A stretch of 64,000 nt of DNA from Sphingopyxis sp. YR583. GTDB taxonomy: Bacteria; Pseudomonadota; Alphaproteobacteria; Sphingomonadales; Sphingomonadaceae. Position numbers and translations under genes: made by a program. Below are positions 1-10,541 of this stretch, piece after piece; position 1 is the stretch's first letter; every line of letters starts with the position of its first letter. The notes beneath the pieces are model-generated. The model was not told the DNA's origin. It saw only the letters and a list, made by a program, of their open reading frames with translations, and made no database searches. The DNA lies in NCBI RefSeq assembly GCF_900108295.1, contig NZ_FNWK01000002.1, positions 558,001 to 622,000 of the forward strand, in the 5' to 3' direction.

Positions 1-1365
1 GTCGAGAGTGGCGAAACGCGCGGGCGCTATAGCCTGCTCGGGCTCGATCCCGATCTGATGTTCGAAGTCACCGGCGATGCCGCGCGCATCAACCGCGATT
101 GGCGCAGCGACCGCGATGCGTTCCAGCCGCTCGCGACCCCCGCGTTGCAGGCGCTGCGCGACCTCGTCGCCGAATGCCGCTTCGACGTGCCCGACGGCCT
201 GCCCAAGGCGCTCGCAACGCTCGTCGGCTTCTTCGCTTATGAAACCATCGGCCTCGTCGAGCGCATTCCGCGTGCGCCAGGCGCCGGGCTCGGCCTGCCC
301 GACATGATATTCGTGCGCCCGACGACAATCCTCGTCTTCGACCGCCTTGCCGACGAACTGTTCCTGATCGCGCCGATCTGGCCGGACAAAACCGGCGCCA
401 TCGACCGGATGATCGAAGCGGCGCAGGACCGGCTCGACACCATCGCCGCGCGTCTGTCGAGCGTCAGCGCCCACACCGAGCGCGCCGCAACCGACGCGCT
501 GCCGACCGATATTGCGGCGAACCCCGCAACCCCGCCCGCGCGTTTCGCCGAAATGGTGGCGACCGCGAAGGATTATATCGCGGCGGGTGACATTTTTCAG
601 GTCGTGCTGTCGCAGCGTTTCTCGACCCCGTTCGACCTGCCGCCCTTCGACCTCTATCGCGCGCTTCGCCGCATCAACCCCTCGCCCTTTCTCTATTTCC
701 TCGACCTGCCGGGCTTTGCGCTGATCGGTTCGTCCCCCGAGATCCTCGTCCGGGTGCGCGACCACGAAATCACCATTCGCCCGATCGCCGGCACCCGCCC
801 GCGCGGCCGCACGAGTGCAGAGGATGCCGAGAATCGCGAAAGCCTGCTCGCCGATCCCAAAGAACGCGCCGAACATCTGATGCTGCTCGACCTCGGCCGC
901 AACGACGTCGGCCGCGCGGCGGTTGGCGGCAGCGTGACCGTCACCGACAGCTATACCGTCGAATTCTACAGCCATGTCATGCACATCGTATCCAATGTGA
1001 TCGGCCGCATCGCACCCGACAAGGATGCGATCGACGCGCTGTTCGCGGGCTTCCCCGCGGGCACGGTCAGCGGCGCCCCGAAAGTCCGCGCGTGCCAGAT
1101 CATCGCCGAACTCGAAGCCGACGCGCGCGGGCCCTACGCAGGTGGCGTCGGCTATTTCGCGCCCGACGGCAATATGGACAGCTGCATCGTGCTGCGCACC
1201 GCAATCGTCAAGGACGGCGAAATGCATGTCCAGGCGGGCGCGGGCATCGTCGCGGACAGCGATCCCGCTTATGAACAGCGCGAATGCGAAGCGAAGGCCG
1301 GCGCGCTGTTCGCTGCGGCGCGCGAGGCGGTGCGGCTCGCGGGCACGCCGGGTTACGGGCAGTAG
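1..1365 (+). CDS. trpE: anthranilate synthase component I (5'-truncated by window edge)
   Basis: TrpE makes anthranilate from chorismate, with ammonia supplied by TrpG, in the first committed step of tryptophan synthesis. The reading frame is open from base 1, reading ESGETRGRYSLLG, so the true start and the N-terminal tryptophan-feedback region lie upstream; the ATG at 58 is internal. The chorismate-binding domain is intact, with GDIFQVVLSQRF, a GRNDVGR segment, AGTVSGAPKVRA and GGVGYF near the C-terminus. It heads a trpE-G-D-C cluster but is separated from trpG by about 170 bases holding a palindromic repeat, so the two may not be tightly co-translated. The aminodeoxychorismate synthase PabB is the only close alternative, and the neighbours argue against it. 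Confidence 0.96.
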   Translation, partial: VESGETRGRYSLLGLDPDLMFEVTGDAARINRDWRSDRDAFQPLATPALQALRDLVAECRFDVPDGLPKALATLVGFFAYETIGLVERIPRAPGAGLGLPDMIFVRPTTILVFDRLADELFLIAPIWPDKTGAIDRMIEAAQDRLDTIAARLSSVSAHTERAATDALPTDIAANPATPPARFAEMVATAKDYIAAGDIFQVVLSQRFSTPFDLPPFDLYRALRRINPSPFLYFLDLPGFALIGSSPEILVRVRDHEITIRPIAGTRPRGRTSAEDAENRESLLADPKERAEHLMLLDLGRNDVGRAAVGGSVTVTDSYTVEFYSHVMHIVSNVIGRIAPDKDAIDALFAGFPAGTVSGAPKVRACQIIAELEADARGPYAGGVGYFAPDGNMDSCIVLRTAIVKDGEMHVQAGAGIVADSDPAYEQRECEAKAGALFAAAREAVRLAGTPGYGQ

Positions 1366-1392
1366 TTGGGGCTACGGTAACCTCTCCTCCCT

Positions 1393-1464
1393 CGTCATTC
1401 CCGTAAAAGCGGGAACCCAGCGAGCCACCGTCGCAACTGGGTTCCCGCTTTCGCGGGAATGACG
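1393..1464. repeat. REP-like palindromic repeat between trpE and trpG
   Basis: Two 28-base arms (1393-1420 and 1437-1464) are inverted copies matching at 26 of 28 positions, around a 16-base centre. Each arm starts CGTCATTCCCG and is itself a small hairpin (TTCCCG/CGGGAA). The core resembles the ATTCCCGCGAAAGCGGGAAT type of dispersed repeat seen in many proteobacteria. In RNA it would fold into a very stable structure that could terminate, attenuate or stabilise the trpE transcript. No adjacent REP-associated transposase is present in the window. Confidence 0.85.
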
Positions 1465-1534
1465 AAGTTGGGATTGCAACGTCGAAAGCTACTTGTCCTT
1501 TCCCCACCGCCGCAAAAACGTTAGGGCCGCCGCC

Positions 1535-2125
1535 ATGATCCTCGTCATCGACAATTATGACAGCTTCACCTTCAACCTCGTTCATTATCTGATCGAGCTG
1601 GGTGTCGACGTGCGCGTCGAGCGCAACGATGCGTTGAGCGCGGCGGACGCACTCGCGACCGGCGCCGACGCGATCCTGATCTCGCCCGGCCCCTGCACGC
1701 CGAACGAGGCGGGCATCAGCCTCGACCTCGTCGCCGCCTGCGCCGACGCGCGCCGCCCGCTGCTCGGCGTCTGCCTCGGCCATCAGGCGATCGGCCAGCA
1801 TTTCGGCGGCACCGTGCAGCGCGGCCATCTGATGCACGGCAAGACGTCGCCCGTATGCCATGACAATAGCGGGCTTTACGCCGGTCTGCCCTCACCCTTT
1901 CAGGCGACCCGTTATCACAGCCTCGAGGTCGTCGATATTCCAGCCAGCCTCGTGATCAACGCGACGAGCGACGATGGCGCGGTGATGGGTTTCCGCCACA
2001 CCGACCTGCCTATCCACGGCGTCCAGTTCCATCCCGAGAGCATTGCGACCGAACATGGTCATGCGATGCTCGCCAATTTCCTGAAAATTGCGGGGTTGCC
2101 AGTCGGCGAGCGGAAGGCCGCATGA
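1535..2125 (+). CDS. trpG: anthranilate synthase component II, glutamine amidotransferase
   Basis: TrpG releases ammonia from glutamine and channels it to TrpE. It is a class I glutamine amidotransferase of 196 residues, the usual length. The nucleophile elbow GVCLGHQ places Cys at about residue 80, and HPES places the His/Glu pair at about 166 and 168. A TTG at 1493 would add 14 atypical residues. The ATG at 1535 starts directly on the conserved MILVIDNYDSFT and is preferred. The stop overlaps the trpD start (ATGA), indicating translational coupling. In many bacteria the same subunit also serves folate synthesis (PabA role); no pabB is visible here. Confidence 0.95.
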   Translation: MILVIDNYDSFTFNLVHYLIELGVDVRVERNDALSAADALATGADAILISPGPCTPNEAGISLDLVAACADARRPLLGVCLGHQAIGQHFGGTVQRGHLMHGKTSPVCHDNSGLYAGLPSPFQATRYHSLEVVDIPASLVINATSDDGAVMGFRHTDLPIHGVQFHPESIATEHGHAMLANFLKIAGLPVGERKAA

Positions 2126-3120
2126 GCCGCTTCGGTCCGTTTCCCGACCCCGCGGGGCTGCTCGAGCATGATGAGGCGGCCGACGCCTTTGCGACGATGC
2201 TCGACGGCGGCGCCAGTGACGAGAATATCGTCGAGTTCCTGAACGCGCTGTCCGATCGCGGCGAAACGATGGTCGAAATCGCCGCTGCCGCGCAGGCGAT
2301 GCGCGACCGGCTGATCCCCATCGCCGCCCCTGCGAACGCGATCGACGTTTGCGGCACCGGCGGCGACGGCCACCACACCCTCAATGTCTCGACCGCGGTG
2401 TCGATTGTGGTCGCGGCATGCGAGGTTCCGGTTGCAAAGCACGGAAATCGTGCGGCTTCTTCAAAATCCGGCGCGGCTGACACGTTGGAGGCACTCGGCC
2501 TCGACATGGAGCGCGCGGACCGGCAGGCCGAGGAACAGCTCGCCGACCTTGGTATCTGTTTTCTTTTTGCCGGCACGCGCCACCCCGCGATGAAGCGCAT
2601 CATGCCGATCCGCAAGGCGATCGGGCGGCGGACGATCTTCAACCTGATGGGGCCGCTCGCGAACCCCGCGCGCGTCACGCGCCAACTCGTCGGCATCGCG
2701 CGCCCGGCCTATGTCCCCGTCTATGCCGAGGCGCTCCACCGGCTCGGCACCGAACATTCACGGGTCATATCGGGCGACGAAGGGCTCGACGAGCTTTCGC
2801 TCGCGGGCGGTAACGAGGTCGCGGTGGTGACCCCCGAAGGCGTGCGCATGCAGCGCAGCGTCGCGGCCGACGCCGGTCTTCCGACGCGCGCATTGTCCGA
2901 AATCCGCGGCGGCGACGCCGAATATAACGCCAGGGCGCTGCGCCGCCTGCTCGAAGGCGAACCCGGCGCCTATCGCGACGCGGTGCTTTACAATGCCGCC
3001 GAGGCGCTCGTCGTCGCCGGGGCGGCCGATACGCTGGCCGAAGGGGTCGAGGAGGCCGCCGAGGCAATCGACAAGGGCCTTGCCAACGCGCTGCTCAATT
3101 GCTGGATCGCCTATAAATGA
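2122..3120 (+). CDS. trpD: anthranilate phosphoribosyltransferase
   Basis: TrpD transfers the phosphoribosyl group of PRPP to anthranilate, the second step of the tryptophan pathway. The 332-residue protein has the CGTGGDG pyrophosphate-binding loop, the [15 protein letters not shown] anthranilate/PRPP segment and [11 protein letters not shown], all characteristic of the type III phosphoribosyltransferase fold of TrpD. It overlaps trpG and trpC by 4 bases each (ATGA), so trpG-D-C forms a coupled unit. Confidence 0.97.
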   Translation: MSRFGPFPDPAGLLEHDEAADAFATMLDGGASDENIVEFLNALSDRGETMVEIAAAAQAMRDRLIPIAAPANAIDVCGTGGDGHHTLNVSTAVSIVVAACEVPVAKHGNRAASSKSGAADTLEALGLDMERADRQAEEQLADLGICFLFAGTRHPAMKRIMPIRKAIGRRTIFNLMGPLANPARVTRQLVGIARPAYVPVYAEALHRLGTEHSRVISGDEGLDELSLAGGNEVAVVTPEGVRMQRSVAADAGLPTRALSEIRGGDAEYNARALRRLLEGEPGAYRDAVLYNAAEALVVAGAADTLAEGVEEAAEAIDKGLANALLNCWIAYK

Positions 3121-3902
3121 ACAAGCTCACGCAAATCCTTGCCACCAAGGCCGACGAAGTCGCCGAACGGCGCGCAGCGCGCTCGCTCTCCGCCCTCGAT
3201 GCGATCGACGCCGGTCCGGTGCGCGGTTTCGCCGCCGCGCTCCAGGCAAAGATTGACGCGGGCTCATTCGGCCTGATCGCGGAGATCAAGAAGGCTTCGC
3301 CGTCCAAGGGTTTGATAAGAGAAGATTTTAACCCGGAAGATCACGCGCGCGCCTATGCCGCCGGCGGCGCCGCCTGCCTGTCGGTCCTGACCGATGCCCC
3401 CTATTTTCAGGGACATGAAGATTATCTCGTCGCAGCGCGCGCGGCATGCTCCCTCCCCGCGCTGCGCAAGGACTTCATGGTCGATCCCTGGCAGGTCGCC
3501 GAGGCGCGCGCGATCGGCGCCGATGCGATCCTGATCATCGTCGCCGCGCTCGAAGACGGCATGATGCGCGAGATCGAGGCTGCGGCGTTCGAGCGCGGCA
3601 TGGACGTTCTTGTCGAGGTCCACGACGAAACCGAGCTCGACCGCGCACTGACGCAGCTCAAATCGCGCCTGATCGGCGTCAACAACCGCGACCTTCGCAC
3701 TTTCGAAACCGATCTTGCCGTCACCGAACGGCTCGCAAAGCTGGTCCCGCCCGGAACGCTGCTCGTCGGCGAAAGCGGCATCGCCATCCACGCCGACTGC
3801 CAGCGACTGGCAAAAAGCGGCGTCAAAGCGTTCCTTGTCGGCGAAAGCCTGATGCGCCAGCCTGACGTCACGACGGCAACCAAGGCGCTGCTGGAGGGCT
3901 GA
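3117..3902 (+). CDS. trpC: indole-3-glycerol phosphate synthase
   Basis: TrpC converts carboxyphenylaminodeoxyribulose phosphate to indole-3-glycerol phosphate. The 261-residue TIM barrel is monofunctional, with no TrpF domain. Recognisable elements are [13 protein letters not shown] near residue 55, the strand with [25 protein letters not shown], and the phosphate-binding end GESGI...FLVGESLMR. The start overlaps the trpD stop. No trpF, trpB or trpA follows, so the rest of the pathway must be elsewhere in the genome. Confidence 0.97.
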   Translation: MNKLTQILATKADEVAERRAARSLSALDAIDAGPVRGFAAALQAKIDAGSFGLIAEIKKASPSKGLIREDFNPEDHARAYAAGGAACLSVLTDAPYFQGHEDYLVAARAACSLPALRKDFMVDPWQVAEARAIGADAILIIVAALEDGMMREIEAAAFERGMDVLVEVHDETELDRALTQLKSRLIGVNNRDLRTFETDLAVTERLAKLVPPGTLLVGESGIAIHADCQRLAKSGVKAFLVGESLMRQPDVTTATKALLEG

Positions 3903-3950
3903 CGTCCGCTTTGGGGTGGTTAGCTGCCGTTATTCCTCGCGCGCGCTAAG

Positions 3951-4280
3951 TCAGCGTCTGATCGCATCGAACATGTCGATCACACTCAGAAGACCTTTCC
4001 GCTCGTCGTCGAAAAGATCCTCGTACTTCAGCGCCTCATGACATTTTTCGACAAGAATGCTGTCTAGGTGTCTGGCTCGAAAATGCATGAACACAAAATG
4101 GGCACGCCACTGGAGAAATTCAGAAAAAGCTCTAGTTTCGTCGGCATTCTGGCGCTTGAGAACGGGCCATAGTGCAGCAAAAGCCGAATTGGATACCGCC
4201 ATCGTCGCCGCGACTGAGTTCGGGACAAGTTCTTCAGTGCTCAAAGTCGCCATCCTTCGGCCGCCGCCCAATTTTGGCAC
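3951..4280 (-). CDS. hypothetical protein, low-GC orphan ORF
   Basis: An ORF of up to 109 residues reads against the flanking trpC and moaC genes. The GTG at 4280 has an AGG a few bases upstream; an ATG at 4253 would give a 100-residue protein. The sequence is mostly helical-looking and charged, with [16 protein letters not shown] and a C-terminal [13 protein letters not shown]. It has no signal peptide, no membrane segment and no motif I recognise. Base composition over the ORF is visibly more AT-rich than both neighbours, and it separates genes often adjacent in sphingomonads, which suggests a recent acquisition. It could be non-coding. Confidence 0.45.
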   Translation of the reverse strand: MPKLGGGRRMATLSTEELVPNSVAATMAVSNSAFAALWPVLKRQNADETRAFSEFLQWRAHFVFMHFRARHLDSILVEKCHEALKYEDLFDDERKGLLSVIDMFDAIRR

Positions 4281-4454
4281 TTAGCCTACGTCGGCGCGGC
4301 AATGTCCGCAACCGGTCGTCAGCTGCCTTTCCCCATCCGCGATCCCTACCTACACCAAAACTGCCCCGCAAAAGCGGCCACAGCTTGGCGCCTATCATTT
4401 CCGCTCGGTCATCCCCCTTGCCTTTCCCGCCCCGCGTTGCTTGGCTGCGAACAC

Positions 4455-4924
<470 letters not shown>

Positions 4925-4928
<4 letters not shown>

Positions 4929-6115
4929 GCGGCCTGCTTCCGGTCGAGGAAGCACAGGCGCGGCTCCTGGCGCTGTGCGCGCCGCTCGGCAGCGAAAATA
5001 TCGCCTTTTCCGAATCGCTTGGCCGCTATCTCTCGCATGATGTGAACGCGCTGCGCGATCAGCCCGCGGCGCCGCTGTCGGCGATGGACGGCTATGCGAT
5101 CCGCTTCGACGATCTTCCGGGTCCGTGGACCGTCATCGGCGAAACCGCCGCGGGCGCCGCGCCGGACCTTGCGGTCGGGCCCGGCGAAGCGATGCGGATC
5201 TTCACCGGCGCGATGCTCCCGGCGGGCGCCGACACGGTGATCGTGCAGGAAGACGTCGTGCGCGAAGACGACAGGCTGCGGTCGACCGGTGACGGCCCCG
5301 GCGCGCGCGGGCGCCATATCCGCTCGCAAGCCGCCGACTTCGCTGCCGGCGACTGCCTGCTTCCCGCCGGCACGCGCCTGACCCCCGGCGCGATCGCCGC
5401 CGCGGCGATGAGCGGTGCGGGCGAACTTGCCGTCGGGCGCCGCGCGCGCGTCGCGATCCTCACCACCGGCGACGAGCTGGTCCAGCCCGGGCGCACTCTT
5501 GCCCCGGGGCAGATCCCCGACAGCAATGGCGTGATGCTCGCGGCAATGCTGTCGGGCGAGGTCGACGGGGTCATCCTGCCGCACCATGTCCGCGACGACC
5601 GCGAGACACTTGCCAAGGTTCTGAAAGAGTTGGCGCGACGTCACGACGTCATCGTGACCGTCGGGGGCGCATCGGTCGGCGACCACGACCATGTTCGCGG
5701 CGCGCTGGGCGACGCAGGCGGGCAGCTCGATTTCTGGAAAATCGCGATGCGCCCCGGCAAGCCGCTGATCGCCGGAACGCTGGGCGACGCGATCCTGCTT
5801 GGCCTGCCCGGCAACCCCTCCTCGGCCTTCGTCACCGCGACGCTCTTTCTCCTGCCGCTCGTCCGCCACCTTGCCGGGGCGGCCGATCCGCTGCCGCCCG
5901 TCCATCAGGCCCCGCTCGCCGCCGCCCTTGCCGAAGGCGGCACACGCCGCGACTATCTGCGCGCGCGACTCGAAAACGGGCGCCTGACGCCGTTGATCGG
6001 GCAGGAAAGCGGCCGCACCCTTCCCCTCGCCTCGGCGAACGCGCTGCTGATCCGCGACATCGGCGCCCCGGCACGCGATGCGGGCGACCTCGCGGATTAT
6101 CTTGTCATCGCTTGA
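4925..6115 (+). CDS. moeA: molybdopterin molybdotransferase MoeA
   Basis: MoeA inserts molybdate into adenylylated molybdopterin, the last common step of Moco synthesis. The 396-residue protein carries the N-terminal SAMDGYAIR segment, ILTTGDEL at the start of the MoCF-like domain, [14 protein letters not shown], and the PGNPSS loop near residue 300. It is coupled to moaC by a 4-base overlap. Its stop codon lies inside the -35 element of the lexA promoter. The partner genes moaD and moaE are about 22 kb away in the same window. Confidence 0.96.
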
Positions 6116-6143
6116 CAAATTCCGCTTTGTTCCACTATCGTTC
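6112..6143 (+). promoter_or_regulatory. lexA promoter with overlapping LexA (SOS) box
   Basis: A consensus -35 TTGACA (6112-6117) is followed after 18 bases by TATCGT (6136-6141) as a plausible -10. The direct repeat GTTC-N7-GTTC at 6129-6143 matches the alphaproteobacterial LexA operator and covers the -10. Binding there would exclude polymerase, so this is a classic autorepression arrangement. The lexA ATG is 38 bases downstream of the box. Confidence 0.85.
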
Positions 6144-6180
6144 TCAATATGTCCGGAATTGGCATCATGGAGAACGAACG

Positions 6181-6864
6181 ATGTTGACCGCGAAGCAGCA
6201 TGAACTGCTCCACTTCATCCAGGAACGCCTTGATTCGAGCGGCATTTCGCCGTCGTTCGAGGAGATGAAGGAAGCGCTTGGTCTCAAATCGAAATCGGGC
6301 ATACACCGGCTGATAAGCGCCTTGGAAGAAAGAGGTTTTCTCCGCCGCCTGCCCAACCGGGCCCGCGCGCTCGAGGTTCTCAAGGTGCCCGAGGCTGTGA
6401 AGCCCGCGGTGCGTGAGCGTAGCGACAATGTGGTTCCGCTCCGCAAGCCCGCCCCGGCGCTCAAGCCGATCGCCGCGAACGACGTCATCGAGATCCCGCT
6501 CCACGGCAAGATCGCGGCGGGCGTCCCGATCGAGGCCTTCGAGGATCACAATAATCTGGCCGTTCCCGCCGCACTGCTCGGCTCGGGCGAACATTATGCG
6601 CTCGAAATCTCCGGCGACTCGATGGTCGAAGCGGGGATTTTCGACGGCGATTATGCTCTGATCCAGAAAGCGAGCACCGCGCGCGAAGGCGACATCGTCG
6701 TCGCGCTCGTCGACGGGCAGGACGCGACGCTCAAATATTTTCGCCGCGAAGGGCAGATGATCCGTCTCGACCCCGCGAACAGCGCCTATGAGCCGCAGCG
6801 CTACCCCGCCGATCGCGTCATCGTGCAGGGTCGTCTGTCGGGATTGCTTCGTCGTTACCACTAA
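6181..6864 (+). CDS. lexA: LexA SOS repressor / autoprotease
   Basis: LexA represses DNA-damage genes until RecA-ssDNA filaments trigger its self-cleavage. The 227-residue protein has an N-terminal winged helix (about residues 1-65), a linker, and an S24 peptidase domain. The scissile Ala-Gly is at about 113-114 (KIAAGVP), the catalytic Ser at about 147 (SGDSMVEAG) and the Lys at about 185 (DATLKYF). The ATG at 6181 has GGAG 8 bases upstream; the earlier start at 6112 would lie within the promoter. The 3' end overlaps the convergent comEC gene by 47 bases. Confidence 0.97.
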   Translation: MLTAKQHELLHFIQERLDSSGISPSFEEMKEALGLKSKSGIHRLISALEERGFLRRLPNRARALEVLKVPEAVKPAVRERSDNVVPLRKPAPALKPIAANDVIEIPLHGKIAAGVPIEAFEDHNNLAVPAALLGSGEHYALEISGDSMVEAGIFDGDYALIQKASTAREGDIVVALVDGQDATLKYFRREGQMIRLDPANSAYEPQRYPADRVIVQGRLSGLLRRYH

Positions 6865-8977
6865 GCTGCTGCGGCAGCCGCCAGGGATGCCCGTCGCCCG
6901 CCTTGAGCGTGGCGACGGCCTTGGGCGTTTCACCGAGGTAGAGCGCTAGGCCGCCGCTGGCCGCAAGGCTGTCGCGATCGATCGTCATCCAGCGCCCGGC
7001 GCACTCGCGCGGTAACCAGCGATCGCTGATCACGACATCAGCCGCCGCGCAGGCGGCCGCCATATCGGCGCCCTCGATCCGGTCGCGCCCGCGCGATGCA
7101 AGAATGACATATTGCGCTCTGCCCCGCCCCTGCTTCCAGCGGCAGAAATCGCGATTGCATTCGACATGGCCGAGACCTGCCAACGCCGCCAGCGGCATGT
7201 CGGTCCCCGCCGCTTCCGCCATCGTATCGCGGATATAGTCGCCCGCCCGGTCGCGCAGCAACGCGTAGCTGCCATCGGGCAGCGCCGCGGCGATGTGGCG
7301 GCCATCGCCGGTGACGAGCAGGTCGGGGCGCGGCTGAAAAAGCAATGTTGCCGCGCCGATCGCCAGCGGAACGAACCCTGCATGGCGCCAGCGCGTTTGC
7401 CAAAGCAATATCCACAGCCCGCCGAAAACCGCGAGGCCAAAACCCCATGGAGGAAAGCTCGGCAGCGTTGCCACCGCACCTGGTGCGTCGGCGACGGCAT
7501 GTGCGAGCCACAACAGGAGCCGCAACGCCTGTTCGGTGATCCACCAGAAGGGCGCCCCCGCCCCGATCGTATCAAACAGGAGCGCCAGCGCCTCGAACGG
7601 CATGATGACAAAGGTTGTGAGCGGAATCGCGACCACATTGGCGAGCGCGCCGTAGAGACCCGCCTTGTGGAAATGGAACAGCGCGATCGGCGCCAGCGCC
7701 ACTTCGACAATCAGCCCGGTAATCAGCAGCCCGGCGACGCCGCGCCCCAGCCGAAACAGCCACGTCTCATCGCGCCGTGCGAGAAACGCTCGCATCGGCC
7801 GACTCTCGTGCAATGCGATGATAGCGGTGACGGCGGCGAAGCTCAGTTGGAAACTCGGTCCCGCGAGCGACTCGGGGCGCCAGACGAGGGCGATCAACGC
7901 ACCGGCGGCGACGAGCCGCAGCGTCAGCGCCTCACGCCCCATAAGGAACGCGACGAGGACAAGCAGGGCGGCGATAAATGAGCGCAGCGTCGGCACCTCG
8001 GCACCCGCGAGCAATGTGTATCCGCCACCCGCCAGTGCCCCTGCGGCGGCGGCAAGCGACAGGACATAGCCCGCGAGCGCGAGCCGCCGGTTCAGCGCCA
8101 GCAGCCGCAGCGTCAGGAACATCGCAAATCCGACGACGGCGGTCACATGCAGCCCGCTGATCGACAGGAGATGCGCCAATCCGCTCCGCCGCATCGCCTC
8201 CTCGTCGGCTTCGCTGATCGCGCCGCGGTCGCCCGTGACCAGCGCGGCGGCGATTCCCCCGGGCGAGCCTTCTATCCGATCGTGAATATGCGCGCTGAGC
8301 CGCGCGCGCAGTGGCGGCGTCGCGCCCCTTTGCGCTGGTGCCCGGGAAATATCGCCGAGCACCGTCCCGACCGCCCCGATCCGGTCGAACCATGCCCGCT
8401 GGGCAAAATCATACCCCCCCGGCAGGCTTGCCGTAGGCGGCGGCATCAATCGCGCGCGGACGCCGATCGTTTCGCCATCGGTGAGGTCAGCGGCCTGTTC
8501 GCTGCGCAACGTCAACCGCACCCGCGGCGGCAGATCGCTGCGCTGCTGGGGCAGAGCGAGAATGCGAATCTGTCCCTTGGCCGGCAAGGGCTCGGCGCGC
8601 TCGACGATTGCGGAAAACTCGGTCACCACGGGCGCCGCGAGCACCGGCGCCGCGACCCATATGGCGCGCGCCCAGATCAACAACACGCCCGCCGCCATAA
8701 CGCCGCATCCCACGACGACCATCCGCCCGGAGCGGTTGTTCCAGCCGATCAGCGCGCCTGCGCACATGCCGCCCGCCATTAGCAGAAGGAACCCGATCCA
8801 ATGCGTCTCGGCAGGTAAGGCGAACCAGGCGGCGATGCCGGCGCCCAGCGCAACGGGCAACCAGAGCCCGATCCGCTCGCGCTCCGCCTCGAGCCGAGCT
8901 TCGAGCGCGGGACCGATCCGATGCAGGATAGTTGCCCAGCGAGCCGCAATGGGCGTTTGAAGCAGCCTTGTCGCCAT
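6818..8977 (-). CDS. comEC: ComEC/Rec2-type competence membrane channel
   Basis: ComEC proteins form the inner-membrane channel that takes up single-stranded DNA in natural transformation. The 719-residue protein has a soluble N-terminal OB-like region, then a multi-pass competence domain including [20 protein letters not shown] and a second block with [21 protein letters not shown]-terminal MBL-like part is short: it contains [20 protein letters not shown] but no clear HxHxDH motif, as in many alphaproteobacterial members. Start set at the ATG 8977; the frame remains open to 9103, which would overlap gltX. It is convergent with lexA and divergent from gltX. Other competence genes are not in the window, so activity is unproven. 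Confidence 0.9.
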   Translation of the reverse strand: MATRLLQTPIAARWATILHRIGPALEARLEAERERIGLWLPVALGAGIAAWFALPAETHWIGFLLLMAGGMCAGALIGWNNRSGRMVVVGCGVMAAGVLLIWARAIWVAAPVLAAPVVTEFSAIVERAEPLPAKGQIRILALPQQRSDLPPRVRLTLRSEQAADLTDGETIGVRARLMPPPTASLPGGYDFAQRAWFDRIGAVGTVLGDISRAPAQRGATPPLRARLSAHIHDRIEGSPGGIAAALVTGDRGAISEADEEAMRRSGLAHLLSISGLHVTAVVGFAMFLTLRLLALNRRLALAGYVLSLAAAAGALAGGGYTLLAGAEVPTLRSFIAALLVLVAFLMGREALTLRLVAAGALIALVWRPESLAGPSFQLSFAAVTAIIALHESRPMRAFLARRDETWLFRLGRGVAGLLITGLIVEVALAPIALFHFHKAGLYGALANVVAIPLTTFVIMPFEALALLFDTIGAGAPFWWITEQALRLLLWLAHAVADAPGAVATLPSFPPWGFGLAVFGGLWILLWQTRWRHAGFVPLAIGAATLLFQPRPDLLVTGDGRHIAAALPDGSYALLRDRAGDYIRDTMAEAAGTDMPLAALAGLGHVECNRDFCRWKQGRGRAQYVILASRGRDRIEGADMAAACAAADVVISDRWLPRECAGRWMTIDRDSLAASGGLALYLGETPKAVATLKAGDGHPWRLPQQLSGNDEAIPTDDPAR

Positions 8978-9035
8978 GCTAGGGGCTCCCCCGATCCCCG
9001 CCCAGAGGGCGGCAAATTGAGTGAAAGAGGCCGGA

Positions 9036-10502
9036 GTGGCAACCGAAAACGAGACCAAAGTGGCAGAAGCGATCTCCGAAGCGACCGGCGCCGATGTCGT
9101 CACGCGCTTTGCGCCATCGCCGACCGGCTATCTGCATATCGGCGGCGCGCGCACTGCCCTGTTTAACTGGCTGTTTGCCCGCCACCACGGCGGCAAATTC
9201 CTGCTTCGCATCGAGGATACCGACCGCGCGCGCTCGACCGATGCCGCAATCGACGCGATTATCGACGGGATGCAGTGGCTCGATTTGGACTGGGACGGCG
9301 AGACCGTGTTCCAGTTCGCCCGTGCGCCCCGCCATGCCGAGGTCGCGCACGACCTGCTCGCAAAGGGTGAAGCCTATCGCTGTTATCTGACGCAGGACGA
9401 ACTCGCCGCGATGCGCGCAGAGGCGCAGGAAAAGCGCCTGCCTTTCCGCGTCCGCAGCCCTTGGCGCGACCGTAACGACGGCGATCCGTCGATCCCGCAT
9501 GTCATCCGGCTGCGCGCGCCGCAGGAGGGCGCGGTGACCATTGCCGACAAGGTTCAGGGCGAAGTCACCGTCCAGAACGCCGAACTCGACGATTTCGTCC
9601 TGCTGCGCAGCGACGGGACGCCGACCTATATGCTGAGCGTCGTCGTCGACGACAATGACATGGGCGTCACGCATGTGATCCGCGGCGACGACCATCTGAA
9701 CAATGCTTTCCGCCAGCTAGCGCTCATCCGCTCGATGAACTGGCGCGAACCGGTTTACGCGCATGTGCCGCTGATCCACGGCGCCGACGGCGCGAAGCTG
9801 TCGAAGCGCCACGGCGCGCTCGGCGTCGACGCCTATCGCGACGCAATGGGTTATCTCCCCGAGGCGGTGAACAATTACCTCCTGCGCCTTGGCTGGGGTC
9901 ATGGTGATGATGAGATCATCAGCCGTGCGCAGGCGACCGAGTGGTTCGACCTCGACCATGTCGGTCGCTCGCCCTCGCGCTTCGACTTCAAGAAACTGGA
10001 AAATCTGAACGGCCATTATCTGCGCGAAGCCGACGACGCCCGGCTCGCCGGTCTGATCGCGCCGCGGGTCGAGAAACTCGTCGGCCGCACTCTCGACGGC
10101 GCCGACCGCGACCTGCTGACGCGCGCGATGGAATCGCTGAAACCGCGTGCCAAGACGCTCGACGAAATCGCCGATGGCGCGATCTTCCTGTTCCAGCCGG
10201 ACCCGTTGCCGGTGGACGAAAAGGCGGGCGAGGTGCTGAAGGCCGCGCCCGAAGGCCTGCTTGCTGCCGTGACGGAGCGACTGCGCGGGCTGAACGATTG
10301 GACGACAGAAGAGCTGGATGCCGCCGTGCGTGCCGAAGCCGAAGCCGCCGAACTGGGGCTGGGCAAATTGGCGCAACCGCTACGCGCAGCACTAACCGGC
10401 CGAACCGTTTCCCCGGGAATTTTCGACGTGCTGCTGTTGCTCGGACGCGAAGTAAGTCTGGCGCGACTTGACGCAGCGCAACATTATCCGGCAGGGGCGT
10501 AG
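9036..10502 (+). CDS. gltX: glutamyl-tRNA synthetase
   Basis: This class Ic synthetase charges tRNA-Glu (and possibly tRNA-Gln, in organisms using the amidotransferase route). The HIGH-type motif is [13 protein letters not shown], and the KMSKS-type motif is LSKRHG at about residue 250. The C-terminal anticodon-binding region is full length. Two in-frame GTG starts are possible: 9036, with AGAGG 5 bases upstream (chosen), and 9021, with AGAGGG at a longer spacing. Only 58 bases separate it from the divergent comEC start at 8977. gltA follows after 39 bases. Confidence 0.95.
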   Translation: MATENETKVAEAISEATGADVVTRFAPSPTGYLHIGGARTALFNWLFARHHGGKFLLRIEDTDRARSTDAAIDAIIDGMQWLDLDWDGETVFQFARAPRHAEVAHDLLAKGEAYRCYLTQDELAAMRAEAQEKRLPFRVRSPWRDRNDGDPSIPHVIRLRAPQEGAVTIADKVQGEVTVQNAELDDFVLLRSDGTPTYMLSVVVDDNDMGVTHVIRGDDHLNNAFRQLALIRSMNWREPVYAHVPLIHGADGAKLSKRHGALGVDAYRDAMGYLPEAVNNYLLRLGWGHGDDEIISRAQATEWFDLDHVGRSPSRFDFKKLENLNGHYLREADDARLAGLIAPRVEKLVGRTLDGADRDLLTRAMESLKPRAKTLDEIADGAIFLFQPDPLPVDEKAGEVLKAAPEGLLAAVTERLRGLNDWTTEELDAAVRAEAEAAELGLGKLAQPLRAALTGRTVSPGIFDVLLLLGREVSLARLDAAQHYPAGA

Positions 10503-10541
10503 CCACTCTCTCTCCCCGCCGTCAGTACAGGGAAAAAATAT

